Assembly: GCA_003313425.1 (NCBI GenBank)
Contig: NHZP01000003.1
Coordinates: 124,001-188,000, forward strand
DNA length: 64,000 nucleotides
Reading direction: 5' to 3'
DNA from: Pseudopyrenochaeta lycopersici
Lineage: Eukaryota > Ascomycota > Dothideomycetes > Pleosporales > Pseudopyrenochaetaceae
Below the pieces are notes generated by a model. The model worked only from the letters and a program-made list of their open reading frames with translations. It ran no database searches and was not told where the DNA came from. The first letter of the stretch is position 1; every line of letters begins with the position of its first letter. The translations under genes were made by a program, and so were the position numbers. Shown here piece after piece: positions 21,931 to 33,747 of the stretch.

Positions 21931-22531
21931 CAGAGTTATTACAGCTACCTCTCTAGGAACTTACTAAGAAAAGGATTCTAGGAACCTAGTATAGTAAAGA
22001 TAAGAAAGAGAGTAACAGCTCTCTGTCCCTAGTCTACAAAGATACTAAGGAAGACTTTAATAACACTATAGTACTTCTAACTAAGGACTAGAAAATAGAG
22101 AACTTCTAGAACTAATATTAACTAAGAACTCTAAGGCTATTAACGCCTATAGAAGCGGAAAAAGATATTACAGAACTTAACTACTAACTACACGCGCAAT
22201 ATATGTATAAAGTATAATATATTAACGCGCTAACCCTAGAAGAATAGGAAGCAGCTATAAAATAAGGAATAAGTACGATTATCCTAGCTAAGTAAGCGAT
22301 GTAAGACATGTTGCGGGAATATTATAGCTACCCTAAATATTATACGAAGGTAATATAAGAATAGGCGGAAAAAGCTAAGGAAGCATGGTAACCCGCAAGC
22401 GTTAGGGACGCACTACAGAAACTTTAACAAGCTAGGTAAATATAGGCACTAGAACCTTTGGTAGTTAAGACCCCTAAATACGTACTACGACGCTAAATAA
22501 TGCTACTACTAATATGGGAAGACGCCTACTA

Positions 22532-22909
22532 TTGTGGAGTTAACAAGGTGGTTCGGCACAATCCCGCAGTTCTGGTGTTGTGAATGAGAGGAAACGTTGG
22601 AATCCAAGCGTGCGTGAATAACAGGAGCAGCCCTGCCTGTGCAGTCTGCTAGAAACGAAGGTAAGTATGGAGCCTGATTAAAAGTAATAAACAAAATAGT
22701 CTAAAATCTCATTGAATTAACGTAACTAATGCACTAGCTACTTTGCAAAATCTCAGTTTTGAAGTAAATTATCGTGGAGTGTGGTGCATGGTTTTTGGTG
22801 CATGACGTTGAGATCTCTCGCATCTCCAAGTCTTATCATCAAATCTCGCTAACAAAGGAAACCCATCATCACCTGATTGCCCAGGCACCCTGTGCAACGG
22901 CACACTATG
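22532..22909 (-). repeat. Copy B of the 350-380 bp element, inserted in the Gypsy interior
   Basis: This is a 378-bp insertion bounded by TACTA at 22527-22531 and 22910-22914. It is the inverse-oriented relative of 17726-18076. It has no coding capacity. The class is unresolved: 5-bp duplication, no clear terminal inverted repeats, no poly-A. Confidence 0.78.
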
Positions 22910-23899
22910 TACTAAATACTAAGAACCTAGTATAATAAGAGTATCTTTAAGTTAACTCTTATAGCGAAATCATGCTTACAGACGGCAAGAAGTAAGACAT
23001 TTATACGTAGCTTAAATAATAAATGCATTAGGAGGACGATAAAGAGAATGTTAACCCTCTCTAGCATCTTATAGAAAAAGAAGCCTAAGAAATGTATAAG
23101 CACGCTAAGGCGGCTTAGACTCTATATACTATGCGCAAAGGACTATAGAAACTTATACTAGATTACTTGATAGATCTACGCAATTAGTAACACAGTATTG
23201 TCTACTAGTCCTTTTATACTACAGACCTGTGCGCGATCTATTATTTAAGTAAGACAGAATAGGGATACTTCCCTTACTTATTTTACTAATGCAAGTACTA
23301 ATAGTATAACTGCCCTAAAGTTAAATGCGACAACTACCTATAGGATAAGAGGACTATCCTCTACTTCCTAAGAAATAACGACCCTACGGCTACTATAGCG
23401 ATGCAGCTAGTCTTTAATAGAGAGTATAATTAATAATAATAGTAAACATGCCTTAACTCTAACTGCCTTAAGCATAAGGACATTAAGACGCTAAACAGGT
23501 ATTAAGAGGAGCCTTTTTTAGAATCGCGCCTACTAATAGGCAAGAATTATAAGCTTTATACATAATAGGTATATAAGGACTTTTTAAGCTAAATATTAAG
23601 CTTAATAGAAGCTAGATAAAGGCACTAGTAGATTCTAGAGTATAATAGAGCTATATTTCTACGCGAGTAATAGAATAAGCTAGCCTTATCCTATCGTTAA
23701 AATTAGTACTATATCTATTAATAGTAGCTAATAGGTAACTAATGCTATTAGAGTCTATAATCACACACGAAGTACAGAGCGTATAACTTATTATCTAGAA
23801 CTACAGGGAAACGATTAACCTAGACGTCTTTAGACTATTATAGTATAATGTAATACTAGAACTCCTATAGTTAAGAGAACATAGTCTAGACATAAATTA

Positions 23900-26800
23900 G
23901 AAAAAGAAAAAGTTCTTGTTTAAATACTATAGAATAGACGTAACTATAAGTAAGCCTACGCTGCGGCTAAGTGCCTAGGTAGATAAGAAGATAACAATTA
24001 AGATCCTTACTTTAAATAAGGACAACCTTAAGATATAAGGGTCTAACTTAGCAGGTACTAATAGGAGGCCCTTAGACTAATAAGCTAGAGTTAAGGAGTA
24101 AAGCGTAACTCTAGTAATCCCTAACAAGTATAAAGAATATAAGTTACTCTTTTAGGAAGAGATAACTATAAAAGTATTACCTAAGTATTAGCCTTAGGAT
24201 TACGAGATTATCTTATAGGAAGGAAAGTAACTAACTTTTAGCCTAATCTATAGTTTATTAGAAAAAGAACTTAAAACCTTGCGTGAATATATTAAGATAA
24301 ACTTAAAAAAGGGATTTATTAGGGAATTATAATTACTAGTAGGATACCCTATACTATTTATACTAAAGAAAAATAGGAAGTTAAGATTATATGTTAACTA
24401 CTAGAAACTTAATAATATTATAATAAAAAATTAATACTCTCTACTAAATATAGTAGAACTACAGGACTAACTAGCCTTTATAAAAGTCTTTATAGTATTA
24501 GACTTAAGAGGAGCGTATAACCTTATTTATATAAAGGAAGGTAAAGAATAGAAGACTATATTTAGAATATACTACAGCTACTATAAATATATAGTAATGC
24601 CTTTTAGTCTTACTAACGCACTAGCTATATACTAGGCACTTATTAATAATATGTTAAGAGAATACCTAGATATATTTGTTATTATATACCTTAATAATAT
24701 CTTTATATACTCTAATAATCTACAGGAATATATTAAGCACGTTAAAATAGTTCTTACCTACTTAGGAAGATTTAGGTTGCTACTTAAACTTAAGAAATGC
24801 AAATTCTATAAAGAAGAAGTTAAGTTCTTAAGATATATAGTAAGTGCACATAGAGTAAAGATAAGCAAAGAAAAAATAAGAGTAGTAAAAGAATAGCCTA
24901 AACCTAAGATAGTTAAAGATATATAGTTATTTATAGGATTTGTTAACTTTAACTAATAATTTATTAAAGACTTCTCTAAGAAATTTATCCTACTTACTAA
25001 ACTTATAAGAAAATAAATAAAATAGGAATAGGAAAATAAATAAAGAAAAGCATTCTAGATACTTAAAGAAGCCTATATTATACTACTAGTATTAATTATA
25101 TTCTAAACAGGAGAACTCTTATAATTAGAAATAGATGCCTTAGACCTTACACTAGGTGCAATAGTAAAATAAGAACGTAATAGGAAATAGCACCTAATTG
25201 CCTACTACTCTAGGAAATTCACAGACCCTAAGGAACGCTACGACGTGCACGACAAGGAGCTCATAGCAGTCGTCGACGCCCTCAACTACTAGTAGATCTA
25301 CGCAGAGAGCTGCTTAGATCTTACGATATTTATAGATTATAAAAACTTAGTTAACTTTACTACTACTAAGACCTTAAACTAAAGATAGGTTAGATAGGCT
25401 AAAATATTAGGATAATATAAGTTTAAGATTATATACACGCTAGGAAAGGATAACGGCAGAGCTGACGCTCTTAGCTGTAGATTAGACATCGCAGGAATAA
25501 AAGTAATAGTTAGCAATGCTATCCTTTAAGTTAACTAGGATAGAAGCTTAGGACCTAATAAGTTATTAAATAACACTATAATAATTACGTCTAAAGTACC
25601 TAAAGAATTATAAGAAGTAATTATCTAATAACACTATAATAACCTAGTACATAGTTACCTAGGAATTAAAAGAACGATAGAACTAATACAGCAATACTAT
25701 AGCTTTAAGAATATAAAGGCTAAGGTTAAATAATTTATTAAAAGATGCGCAGACTGTTATAAAAACAAACACAGTACTTACGCACTATACAGAGAAATGC
25801 AAGCTATAGAGCTACCTAACAAACCTTAGGTAGATATTTCTATAGACTTTGTAATAGGGTTACTACTATCTAAAGATCCCGCGACAGGAATTAAGTATAA
25901 TACTATCTTTAATATAGTCTGTAGGTTTATAAAAGCAGTAGAAATAATACTATTTAGAAACGACTATAACACAGAATAACTAGCGTTTGTTGTTCTAGAC
26001 AGATTGATACAATATCATAGTATACCTAAGTCTATTATTAGTAACAGAGATAAGCTCTTTATATCTAACTTCTAGTCCACATTAATAGCCGCGATAAGGA
26101 TAAAAAGGAAATTATTAACAGCCTATTACCTATAAACGAACAGACAGACAGAAAGAATAAACAGAATAATAAAAACTTACCTAAGGATTTACAGTAATTA
26201 ATAATAAAATAATTAGGTTTTACTATTACTAATAGTATAATTAGCCTATAATAATAAATTGTTAGAATTAACTAGAAAGACACTATTCTTTACTAACTAT
26301 AGGAGACACCCTAATCTCTTTATAAAGTTATATCTTAGTAGAAAAGCTAAAGCAGCTATAAAAACAGCTAAAGAAATAAAGAAAATACACAAACAACTCT
26401 AAGAGAATCTTAAGAAAGCATAACGTAATAGTATTACCTACTAAAATAAGAAAAGAAAAATAGCACCTTAGCTAAAGAAGGGGGATAAAGCATACTTACT
26501 TACGAAAAATTTACGCAATAAGTAACTAAGTAAAAGACTTAACTATATTAAAGTTAGACTATTTTTAGTTAAAGAACAGAATAGACTAGTAAATTATACA
26601 CTTAAGCTACTACTAGATACAAAGATCTACCTACGCTTCTATATCTCTAAGTTAGAACTAGCTAACTTTGCTACACTATTATAGAAAACATTCTAGTATA
26701 AACTTAAAGAAGAAAATAAGTTTAAAGTTAAGAAAATCTAAGGATACTAATAAAATAGAAGAGTTAACGACCTAGAACTAAGCTTCAGTTACCTAGTTAA

Positions 26801-26900
26801 ATAGAAAGGATACCTAAGCGTAGAGAGTACGTAGGAACTACTAGAAAATCTAAGAAACTGCTAAGAAAAAATTAGAGAATATTAGGAAAGGGAAGAAAAG
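23900..26900 (+). pseudogene. Gypsy pol relic: reverse transcriptase, RNase H, integrase, chromodomain
   Basis: Reverse transcriptase motifs run through about 24370-24950 (VLDLRGAYNLIYIKEGKE, VMPFSLTNALA). The catalytic YLDD is YLNN. RNase H follows (EIDALDLTLGAIV; AYYSRKFTDPKERYDVHDKE), then integrase from about 25690 (zinc-region CADCYKNKH; DISIDFVIGL). The end of the frame is a chromodomain (below). The longest open piece is only 81 codons (24651-24896). Trp codons have repeatedly become TAG. Confidence 0.85.
26725..26885 (+). pseudogene. Chromodomain at the integrase C-terminus
   Basis: The frame reads RRVNDLELSFSYLVK-stop-KGY, then a broken ESTWEPLENL (Trp as TAG, Pro as Leu), then LRNC. 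This matches the chromodomain that targets chromoviruses to histone-marked chromatin, and places the element in the chromovirus lineage. Confidence 0.75.
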
Positions 26901-27494
26901 AAGAAGAAGAAACAAACCTAGAAAGTAGAAGCCTGCCTAGGCTCTGCTAGAGTTACTAGCTAATCTAAGGCGCCTATAGTAGACTATACTATTAGAGAAA
27001 AACTAACTAAAGTATTAACAGCTAGATAAGGAGCTTCCTTAGCAAACTCTAACTCTCTGTTGTTATACATCTCTAACGCAAGACATAACGCCTTCTTCTA
27101 TGCTCTTTCTTCTGCCTGCTTTAAAATCGCCTTATTCTAAAGTAACTGCGCGATTATAGTTACTAATAACTTCTTATTATTATCTACTTTCTTCTAGTAC
27201 TTATTATAAGTTTTGTCTACAGAAGCCTAAGATATATTTACATACAGTTTTCTTAAATAAGTGTATTTAGTATATTTTAGATTTAAATTTAGCATAATAT
27301 AATAAATAATATTATCCCTAAAATACTTATCGCAAGTAAATTTAGTAATAGTTTTAGTACAGAAAATTTTGTTATAGAGACGTAGATTACGAATCTAGGA
27401 TTTAGACGATATTTTGTCTTATATTACTACAGACGCAGGGTACGCCGCATTTAAACTAATCTAGCTACATATTACGTGATTTAAGACAAATCCT

Positions 27495-27512
27495 AAAGGA
27501 GGAAGGGGATAG
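27495..27512 (+). other. Polypurine tract
   Basis: AAAGGAGGAAGGGGATAG lies immediately 5' of the 3' LTR, where plus-strand DNA priming occurs in LTR retrotransposons. Confidence 0.75.
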
Positions 27513-27905
27513 TGTTAGGATCTGGAATCTTAGACACAGAGGGAGAGCCTTAGGTGCTGACAGCTAGTTAGGAAGCGCTAGTATTCTACTCTACTACATA
27601 TTACGTGACCGCTCGCTCTGCTAAGGACGAGCGCTCGCAGCGCTCGCAGCGAGCGCGACGAGCGCGTTATGTATATAGATCACTACAATAAACCCTTATA
27701 GCTTATTATGTTTAACTTAATATTATACTCTATAGTATAGTAATAATAATACTAATTATTCTTAACCCTTAGTACTCTTTATAGAAGCGCCCTCTTACTG
27801 TCTTAGTACTAAACCCCTTTCTATCTAGTCCCTCACTCTATCCTAGAGAACTAACCTTGCAATCTTATTAGCTATCCTCACTGATAGCTTCTAAGATTCT
27901 TCACA
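27513..27905 (+). repeat. 3' LTR of the Gypsy element
   Basis: This 393-bp LTR is the uninterrupted reference copy. It is preceded by a purine-rich tract and followed by the target duplication GAGCG. It differs from the 5' LTR mostly by C/T and G/A changes. Confidence 0.9.
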
Positions 27906-27910
27906 GAGCG

Positions 27911-29010
27911 CTAGTCTAGTAAGGAGACCAAACTTAACCCTCTAAACAACTCACTAGCTCTCTGCTAGTAACGCAGTAATAGAATAGTACCAAATCTTAT
28001 AGAATTACAGCGCGCACAGACTAGTATCGTGAGATTTAGGCCTCACTATTGCAAAACCTTAACATACTATTAACTAAACTCCGCCTTACTACCTAATCTA
28101 CTACCTCTATTACCTTGCTGTAGTCTTTCTAGAGTAAATCTGTAATCTCCTCTCTCTACTGGTTTATAGTTATCTTAGAGATGTCGTTAGAGTTATTAAA
28201 CTCGCGTTTCTTAGCCTTACTTTCTCCTAGATATAGCTCTAACTCCTTATAATCGTCCTCTATAGAATAGAACCTATTAATAAGGTTATAGATAGTAGTA
28301 AGTACGTATATAAGCTTAACCTAGGTTTTAATTAAGAACTCGTGTTAACAATTAAAGATACGCTACTGTCGCTTAAAGACTCTAAATGTACGCTCTACAA
28401 CATTTCTTGTACTAGAGTAGCGAAAATTAAACAACTCGTACTTATTCTGCGGCGAGCGGCTAACCTGTTTTATCTCTCTTAAATAATAGCGAACGCCTCT
28501 GTACGGTAAGAGTAATATATCCCTATTAGCGTAACCTGCATTAGCTAAGAAGTATTAACCTTCTGGTGCCTTAAAACCTCGATTTATCGCATCTCGAATA
28601 ACTTAGCCATCGTAGGCTGAGCCCTCCCACCCTGCTAGGACGTACGTGAAGTTCATCTCAAAATCTACAACTATAAGTACATTTTAAGTTAGATCGCTAT
28701 ATCTATTACGGTACCATTTCTGTTAGCTAGCTAGTACGTGCATATAGAAGTGTGAGCTATCTAATGCTCTAACGCAGTCCTTAAACGCTAGCCAACGCTT
28801 TAAGTTATTGCGTATAGCCTCAGGTATCTTATTTGAAGCTAGGCGTACGAGCGCGGGATACAGTCTGATCACCGCGTCAAGGATTTCATAAAAGTAACTG
28901 CGATCTAGTAAGTAATTTGGTAGCAGAGAAAGTAAGCCTAATAACTAACGCTGAGATAGTATTAAGCGACCAACCGCACTTATACTTGACGTTTTAATAC
29001 AACGATCTGT
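27911..29010 (-). pseudogene. Harbinger DDE transposase relic
   Basis: On the minus strand, fragments read DFEMNFTYVLAGWEGSAYDG, RDAINRGFKAPEG, YFLANAGYANRDILLLPYRG and NKYELFNFRYSSTRNVVERT, in the order of the DDE_Tnp_4 (Harbinger) domain. In-frame stops replace conserved residues and the D of GDAGY has become N, so it is inactive. The Gypsy element inserted just beyond its 3' end. Confidence 0.85.
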
Positions 29011-29583
29011 TGCCACATATATATAAAAAGCTGAGTAGCTTTAACTCTACTAGCTTATCGCCGCCTCAAACGCCCTCGCCTCTTACTAATCAAGCTAGCT
29101 CTTCAAAGACTGGTCGGCAGAGTCGAGTCTTAGCAAATAACTGCGCGTCGTCGCTCAAGCAGTCTTGCCTCTACCGCGCAGCGCGATAGCGATCGAGCTC
29201 GCGAGTTCGTATACCAGATGGTGGGCGGCGGTCGGACTCAACTGAGATGAGAGAGGTAGCTGCGCGAGCTGCGCCAACTGCGACACCAGCAACTGCTATC
29301 ACGATAGGATTTTCGAGCCTCATGGATAGGTAGAGTATAATCACGTGGGCAAACCGGAGGCACCAGTTTCAAACCAGAGCTTTTTTCTCTAGTTTGAAAC
29401 TGGAGACGCCGGTTCGTCTAAACAGGTAGATTGTGGGACAAATCAGCACTAAGCAGGGGAGTAAAACTCTATTGCAGCGCTAAGAAAACGGAGCCTCCGG
29501 TTCTGCAACCGAGTCCTCCGGTTTACAGAACACAGCGCCGGTTTCAGCGCCGGTTTGAAACCGGAGTCCTAATGAGGAAATCC

Positions 29584-29615
29584 ACCGGAGGCTCCGGCTC
29601 GAAGAGAACAGGCCC
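29584..29615 (-). repeat. Right terminal inverted repeat of Harbinger
   Basis: Read on the minus strand it begins GGGCCTGTTCTCTT and contains CCGGAGCCTCCGGT, matching the left end apart from a 2-bp length difference in between. TAA follows it on the plus strand. Confidence 0.88.
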
Positions 29616-29618
29616 TAA

Positions 29619-32372
29619 GCCTAATGGCGCACTTGGACTGATAGTGTGGTGTGCTTTTCTACTGCTAGACGCGACCTTTTGAACTAAAGCTGAGCGTTTA
29701 GAATCTGTTGGAAAGGGGTAACCCAGTGCTAGAGCACTGGACCTACTGCGCCAGTTACAAAAATTTTCTTTGGAACGTAATCGGCGCCCGCCTTATTTAA
29801 TCAATCTCTGATTTCGTGGCTTTGGAAAAAAGTCCATTAGGCTGTAGGAAGAAACTCGCTTTTCCCGCGTGCCGGGCCATCACCGGAATTTGCAGGGACC
29901 CTCGAGGCTTTCAATACATCACGAGCCTGTTCGTATCGAGAGTCATGAGATTGGTAGTGGCCCGTACGTTTTCATTGGCAATGCAACCGAAGCCAGGAAC
30001 AGCTGGCTTCCTGCGCAGCTGTCTGCACGGGGCCTCTTCATGAGTGCATCTCTAATGTTTATCGTTATCTCTTGATCTTTGTCCGCCATCTCATCTATAG
30101 ATCGCGCAGACGCGTAATTGACAGACATGTCTGATGCAGGGTAGCGACATCGAGCCACCGCCGTTGCCCAACATGCCTGCAAACGAACTGGCGAAGCCTC
30201 ACAAACAGCGCCAACGGTCTCTACTATCACATCCCCTCCTCCTATTGCACCCCCTCCAAAACTCAGACGTCTACAGCAAGCTGTGAGGAACAATATATCC
30301 AGTATTGAATACCGTAACATTACTACTTCACGTGTGGTCAAAGGAATCGTGCCCGACAATAAATGCGGTAAGGAATTAAAGAAAACGGCGGATCATGCCA
30401 TCGCGGTTCTTCTTCCGCTTGTCGCTGTACACCAAAACACCTGTCTGTTTAGCGTTCCGGTCAGAAGATTCTACAAACCTATCAAGCTTTCCGATTCCTC
30501 ACTGCTCTGCTGCGATCCTTTCGTCAACAGCATGGAGACCAAACACCTGATGGCGACAGAGAGAGAGAGAGAGAGCCTTGGTATGGCTGTTTATTAGGGT
30601 CATAACCTACTTCAATCGCTTGCGCGCTTTGGCTTCAGATCCTGTATCCACTACTATTCCCCACTCTGTGTTTCCCGCGAGGATTGGGGGCTAATATTTC
30701 TGGGGGCGGCTTATGATCTCATTATAAGTTGCTACAAATTTTCTGCTCACTTGCTACTAATATAACTATCACAGGAAATCATAGATAGCGTGACTATTTG
30801 TAAAACCAAAAGAATTCTTTTCTATAAGATTGTTACTGCTTTAGGTCATTCATGTAATGGTGCAGCAGCATTTCAGCCTTGGTTCGTAAATAACGTCCTC
30901 ACCCTGGAATACAGCGCATCCATTCAACACTGGCTTAGGAACCAGCAATAGGAGTAATTTAACCTAAACTCTCCTTACTTGAACCTATGGAGAGTGAGAT
31001 TCCCTCGAGTGAACTATACTGATATAGCTACCAAGAAGTCCTGCTTCAAATCCTAACCAAAAGGCCCTTGAATGGCGCCAGTAACGCGCAGAATTAACCA
31101 CACGACCTCGATGATGGCCATGAGCATTACGTCTTGTGACCAATGCCTGTGATACAATTTTGAACGCACAACATTCCCCACACAGGTCTATACTAGAAGG
31201 CACTATCATCTTCTTTGGTGGACATAATGTGCTTCTAACACGGTAAATAATGTTATTTGGTGCTCAGCGCATCTCTAGGGGTCTTTACAGTGCCTCTTTG
31301 TCAATCCGCGATTCCTTTAAACGGAACTGAGCATAATGGGCTTACCGTTTGCCTTACTTGATTGTGAATGAATGGAGTAAGGAGATCAAAGCAGTACAAT
31401 GTAGTCGCAGCCGCACTCCCACCTGTAATCCACATAGTTCTCAGAACTGCAGTCTCATTTAAATGTTCCCAAAGATCTTGTATAGGGCTAATAGCAGTGG
31501 CTACCTTACGCACTTAATTACATATATGAAATTCTTAAAGCTGTTCTAAACTGTACAATTGTTGTTCGTACGGAGAAACCCGACGCCGCGTTGAGGACGG
31601 CTGACCCTAGCTTCAGCCTGACTCAATCTACCCTGACAAAGAGTGGCGGCGGGTTGGGGGAAACTGTTCCCCGGCCACACATCAAGGTAGCTAGACACTC
31701 CATGACGGTAAGAAGTCTAATTACTGCGCATGATTATGTCGTGTCCTCTTACGACGCGAAAAATACCGCAAAGTGTCTTCTACTTGCTGATGCGTTTTCA
31801 TATAACGCCAGCAAATGTGCCATCGAAGCGCATGAACCCCTTTTCGTCTTGGCACTGGCAGCCTACACTAAATCCAGTGAGGAGGCTTCAAGCCCTGGAA
31901 GCTATTTCACAGTTAGTGACGGAAAGCTGAAGCCAGTTACTTGCAACTCATATAATTGAGGATAACAATGTAGGCAAGGAATCTCTGCGCGTTTCCAGTA
32001 GCAGGGGTTCGTACTTCGTAAGATGCGTGACCGTGTTGGGTACCAAAGATGTGGACATGGGAGATTTGCTCTTGCTTGAGAAGGCATTCACCATCCAAGG
32101 ATGCGACTCGAGTACGTGGTGCATGGATCAATATCAAGGCTAAAATCTGTGAACTTTATTTCTAGCGTCAATCCCTCCTTTAGTCATTCATAGTGGAGGT
32201 GCAGTCAAACATGTTCATTTACTTGCAAGAGCCTGTTAGACGGACTATTATTCCCTTATATCTTTTAAGCAGATTGCTCTTTTCCTCTTATACGCAAAGT
32301 CCTAGGCTTGCTCTAGAATATCAGCTCACTAGAGAACAGTTTATGCTACAATATCATATTATCTACGTCACT
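29619..32372. other. Right flank of Harbinger, no supported gene
   Basis: GC content is near genic levels from 29800 to 30600 and open frames exist on both strands (minus 30359-29943, plus 31591-31959), but none shows a domain, a convincing start or an intron pattern. They may be decayed genes. Confidence 0.4.
30557..30575 (+). repeat. (GA)n microsatellite
   Basis: A run of about nine GA dinucleotides inside otherwise unremarkable DNA. Confidence 0.8.
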
Positions 32373-33747
32373 ATGAGTATATATCGCTACTCTGCGCGAG
32401 AGGAATTCTATGGTGTTGTCCCTGCACCCCTAGGATCAATTCCTAACCCAACTAGCCCGCCATCTATCGCCCACCACGTTGTGGCAGTTAACATAGCATT
32501 CATGTTACTCTCGACCGCTACCCTTGCGTTAAGATGGTATACCAGCCTCTTCATCCTGCAGAGAGCTGGATTTGAAGATTGTAAGATGTAGCCAACTTAG
32601 TTGATATCTGTATCATTGCTAACATCGCAGATACAATCACTATTGCATGGGTATGGATATTCTCGAAATTGACGAATGTAAAATCTCACGTTGGTTTCCT
32701 CCAGATTATGGCACTAGGACATGGTATCACTAGCTGCATCCGTAGGCATCCCTATATAATTGAGACAGCATTATGGACACTAAGTAAGGTATAGTCACTC
32801 GTTATGGCCTCGGAAGACATTTATGGGATGTCTCTTTTGTTGTATTCAACAAGAACTTTGGAAAGGTGAGCAGTTCTACCGCTCAGGATGAAAGCCGTAG
32901 TAACTTTAGTCCACTGTTCAGGCAGCTGTAGTCGGCGGTTTATGCTACTCGTTCTCGATAATGCTCGTAAAGATCTCCATTTTATCATTTTATCTTCGAA
33001 TCTCCCCGGATAAGAGGTTAAAGATTGTAATATATACCGCTATGGCAATCACAACCGCCTACAGCATTCCAGCCGCGACAGTCGGATTTTATGCCTGCAA
33101 CCCGATGGAAAAATACTGGGATATGACCATAACGGTAGGTACATGTATTAACCAATACACAGTATTTCTGTTCAGCGCGTCAATGAACATAGCGACGGAT
33201 GCAATCATTTTATTACTGCCTGTTTTCATGCTGTGGAGCGTACACATACCGAGACGTCAGAAATTTGGCGTAGTTTTTATGCTCATGACAGGCGGCTTGT
33301 AAGCTGATCTTAATGTGGTTTCAATCGAAGTTATACTCATTGGGCTGCAGCGTTCTAGTCGCTAGTATTATTAGGCTGGTTCACATCGTCAGGTCGTATG
33401 GTACTACGGATATAACCTGGGATTTCGCGAACCAAGACGTGTGGTGGTACGTTGCACGGTCATTTGCCACAAGACGAGAGGAGTCTATATTAACACAATC
33501 CAGGGCACTCGAACTGCATCTCGCCATTGTCTGCGGCTGCCTTCCTCTAGGCAAAGCGTTCTTCCGACACCATCTCCCGAAGGTCATTGGTCGCAGCACT
33601 CAGGACTCATACTCGAAAACAAAGCGGACCTTTCGCACGTCTCGACAAGTCGTTCTCCCCTCCAGGGAGGGAGACGAACTAGAACTCTGCGGTGGAGAGG
33701 GAAAGACCGCCAGGCGGGGTTTTCCATTACCTGCATGCCCAAGTTAG
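32373..33747 (+). CDS. Rhodopsin-domain (PTH11-like) integral membrane protein, six exons
   Basis: The exons are 32373-32580, 32631-32650, 32705-32788, 32922-33298, 33351-33446 and 33504-33747; all phases join, giving about 342 residues. Hydrophobic helices include VVAVNIAFMLLSTATLALRW, SFSIMLVKISILSFYLRI, TVFLFSASMNIATDAIILLL and FVLVASIIRLVHIV. The KISILSFYLRI block, ALNIATD-like helix and the loop Cys (GTCINQY) are hallmarks of the fungal rhodopsin-domain family. A charged cytoplasmic tail closes it. A 20-nt micro-exon (32631-32650) is required to keep frame. The 133-bp third intron is longer than the rest and might hide another small exon. The start is uncertain because an in-frame ATG lies just upstream. 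Ligand and role are unknown; relatives include the appressorium protein Pth11. Confidence 0.8.

Larger units (their letters stand above)
20317..27905 (+). mobile_element. Ty3/Gypsy chromovirus-type LTR retrotransposon, complete but heavily mutated
   Basis: LTRs at 20317-20964 (enlarged by an insertion) and 27513-27905 begin TGTTAGGATCTGG and end TTCTTCACA. The 5-bp target GAGCG is duplicated at 20312-20316 and 27906-27910. A polypurine tract precedes the 3' LTR. Between them lie gag, reverse transcriptase, RNase H, integrase and a chromodomain in Gypsy order on the plus strand, all saturated with TAG/TAA stops and missense changes consistent with RIP. It sits inside Harbinger and hosts two further insertions. 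Confidence 0.92.
18901..29615. mobile_element. PIF/Harbinger DNA transposon, decayed and split by a nested Gypsy element
   Basis: Near-perfect terminal inverted repeats (GGGCCTGTTCTCTT, a 2-4 bp gap, then CCGGAGCCTCCGGT) bound the element. TAA is duplicated at 18898-18900 and 29616-29618, the 3-bp TWA-type target expected for this superfamily. Inside are two convergent gene relics typical of Harbinger elements: a Myb/SANT-like protein (+) on the left and a DDE transposase (-) on the right. Removing the 7.6-kb Gypsy insertion leaves about 3.1 kb, a normal size. Subterminal repeats of the CCGGAGNC / CCGGTTT type crowd 29350-29600. Both genes are full of stops. Confidence 0.9.

Noticed and set aside
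24651..24896. 81-codon open frame as an independent gene
   Set aside because: It is the longest surviving piece of the Gypsy reverse transcriptase, with mutated catalytic residues.
29431..29682. Open frame across the right Harbinger end
   Set aside because: It reads through subterminal repeats and the inverted repeat into flanking DNA; chance frame.
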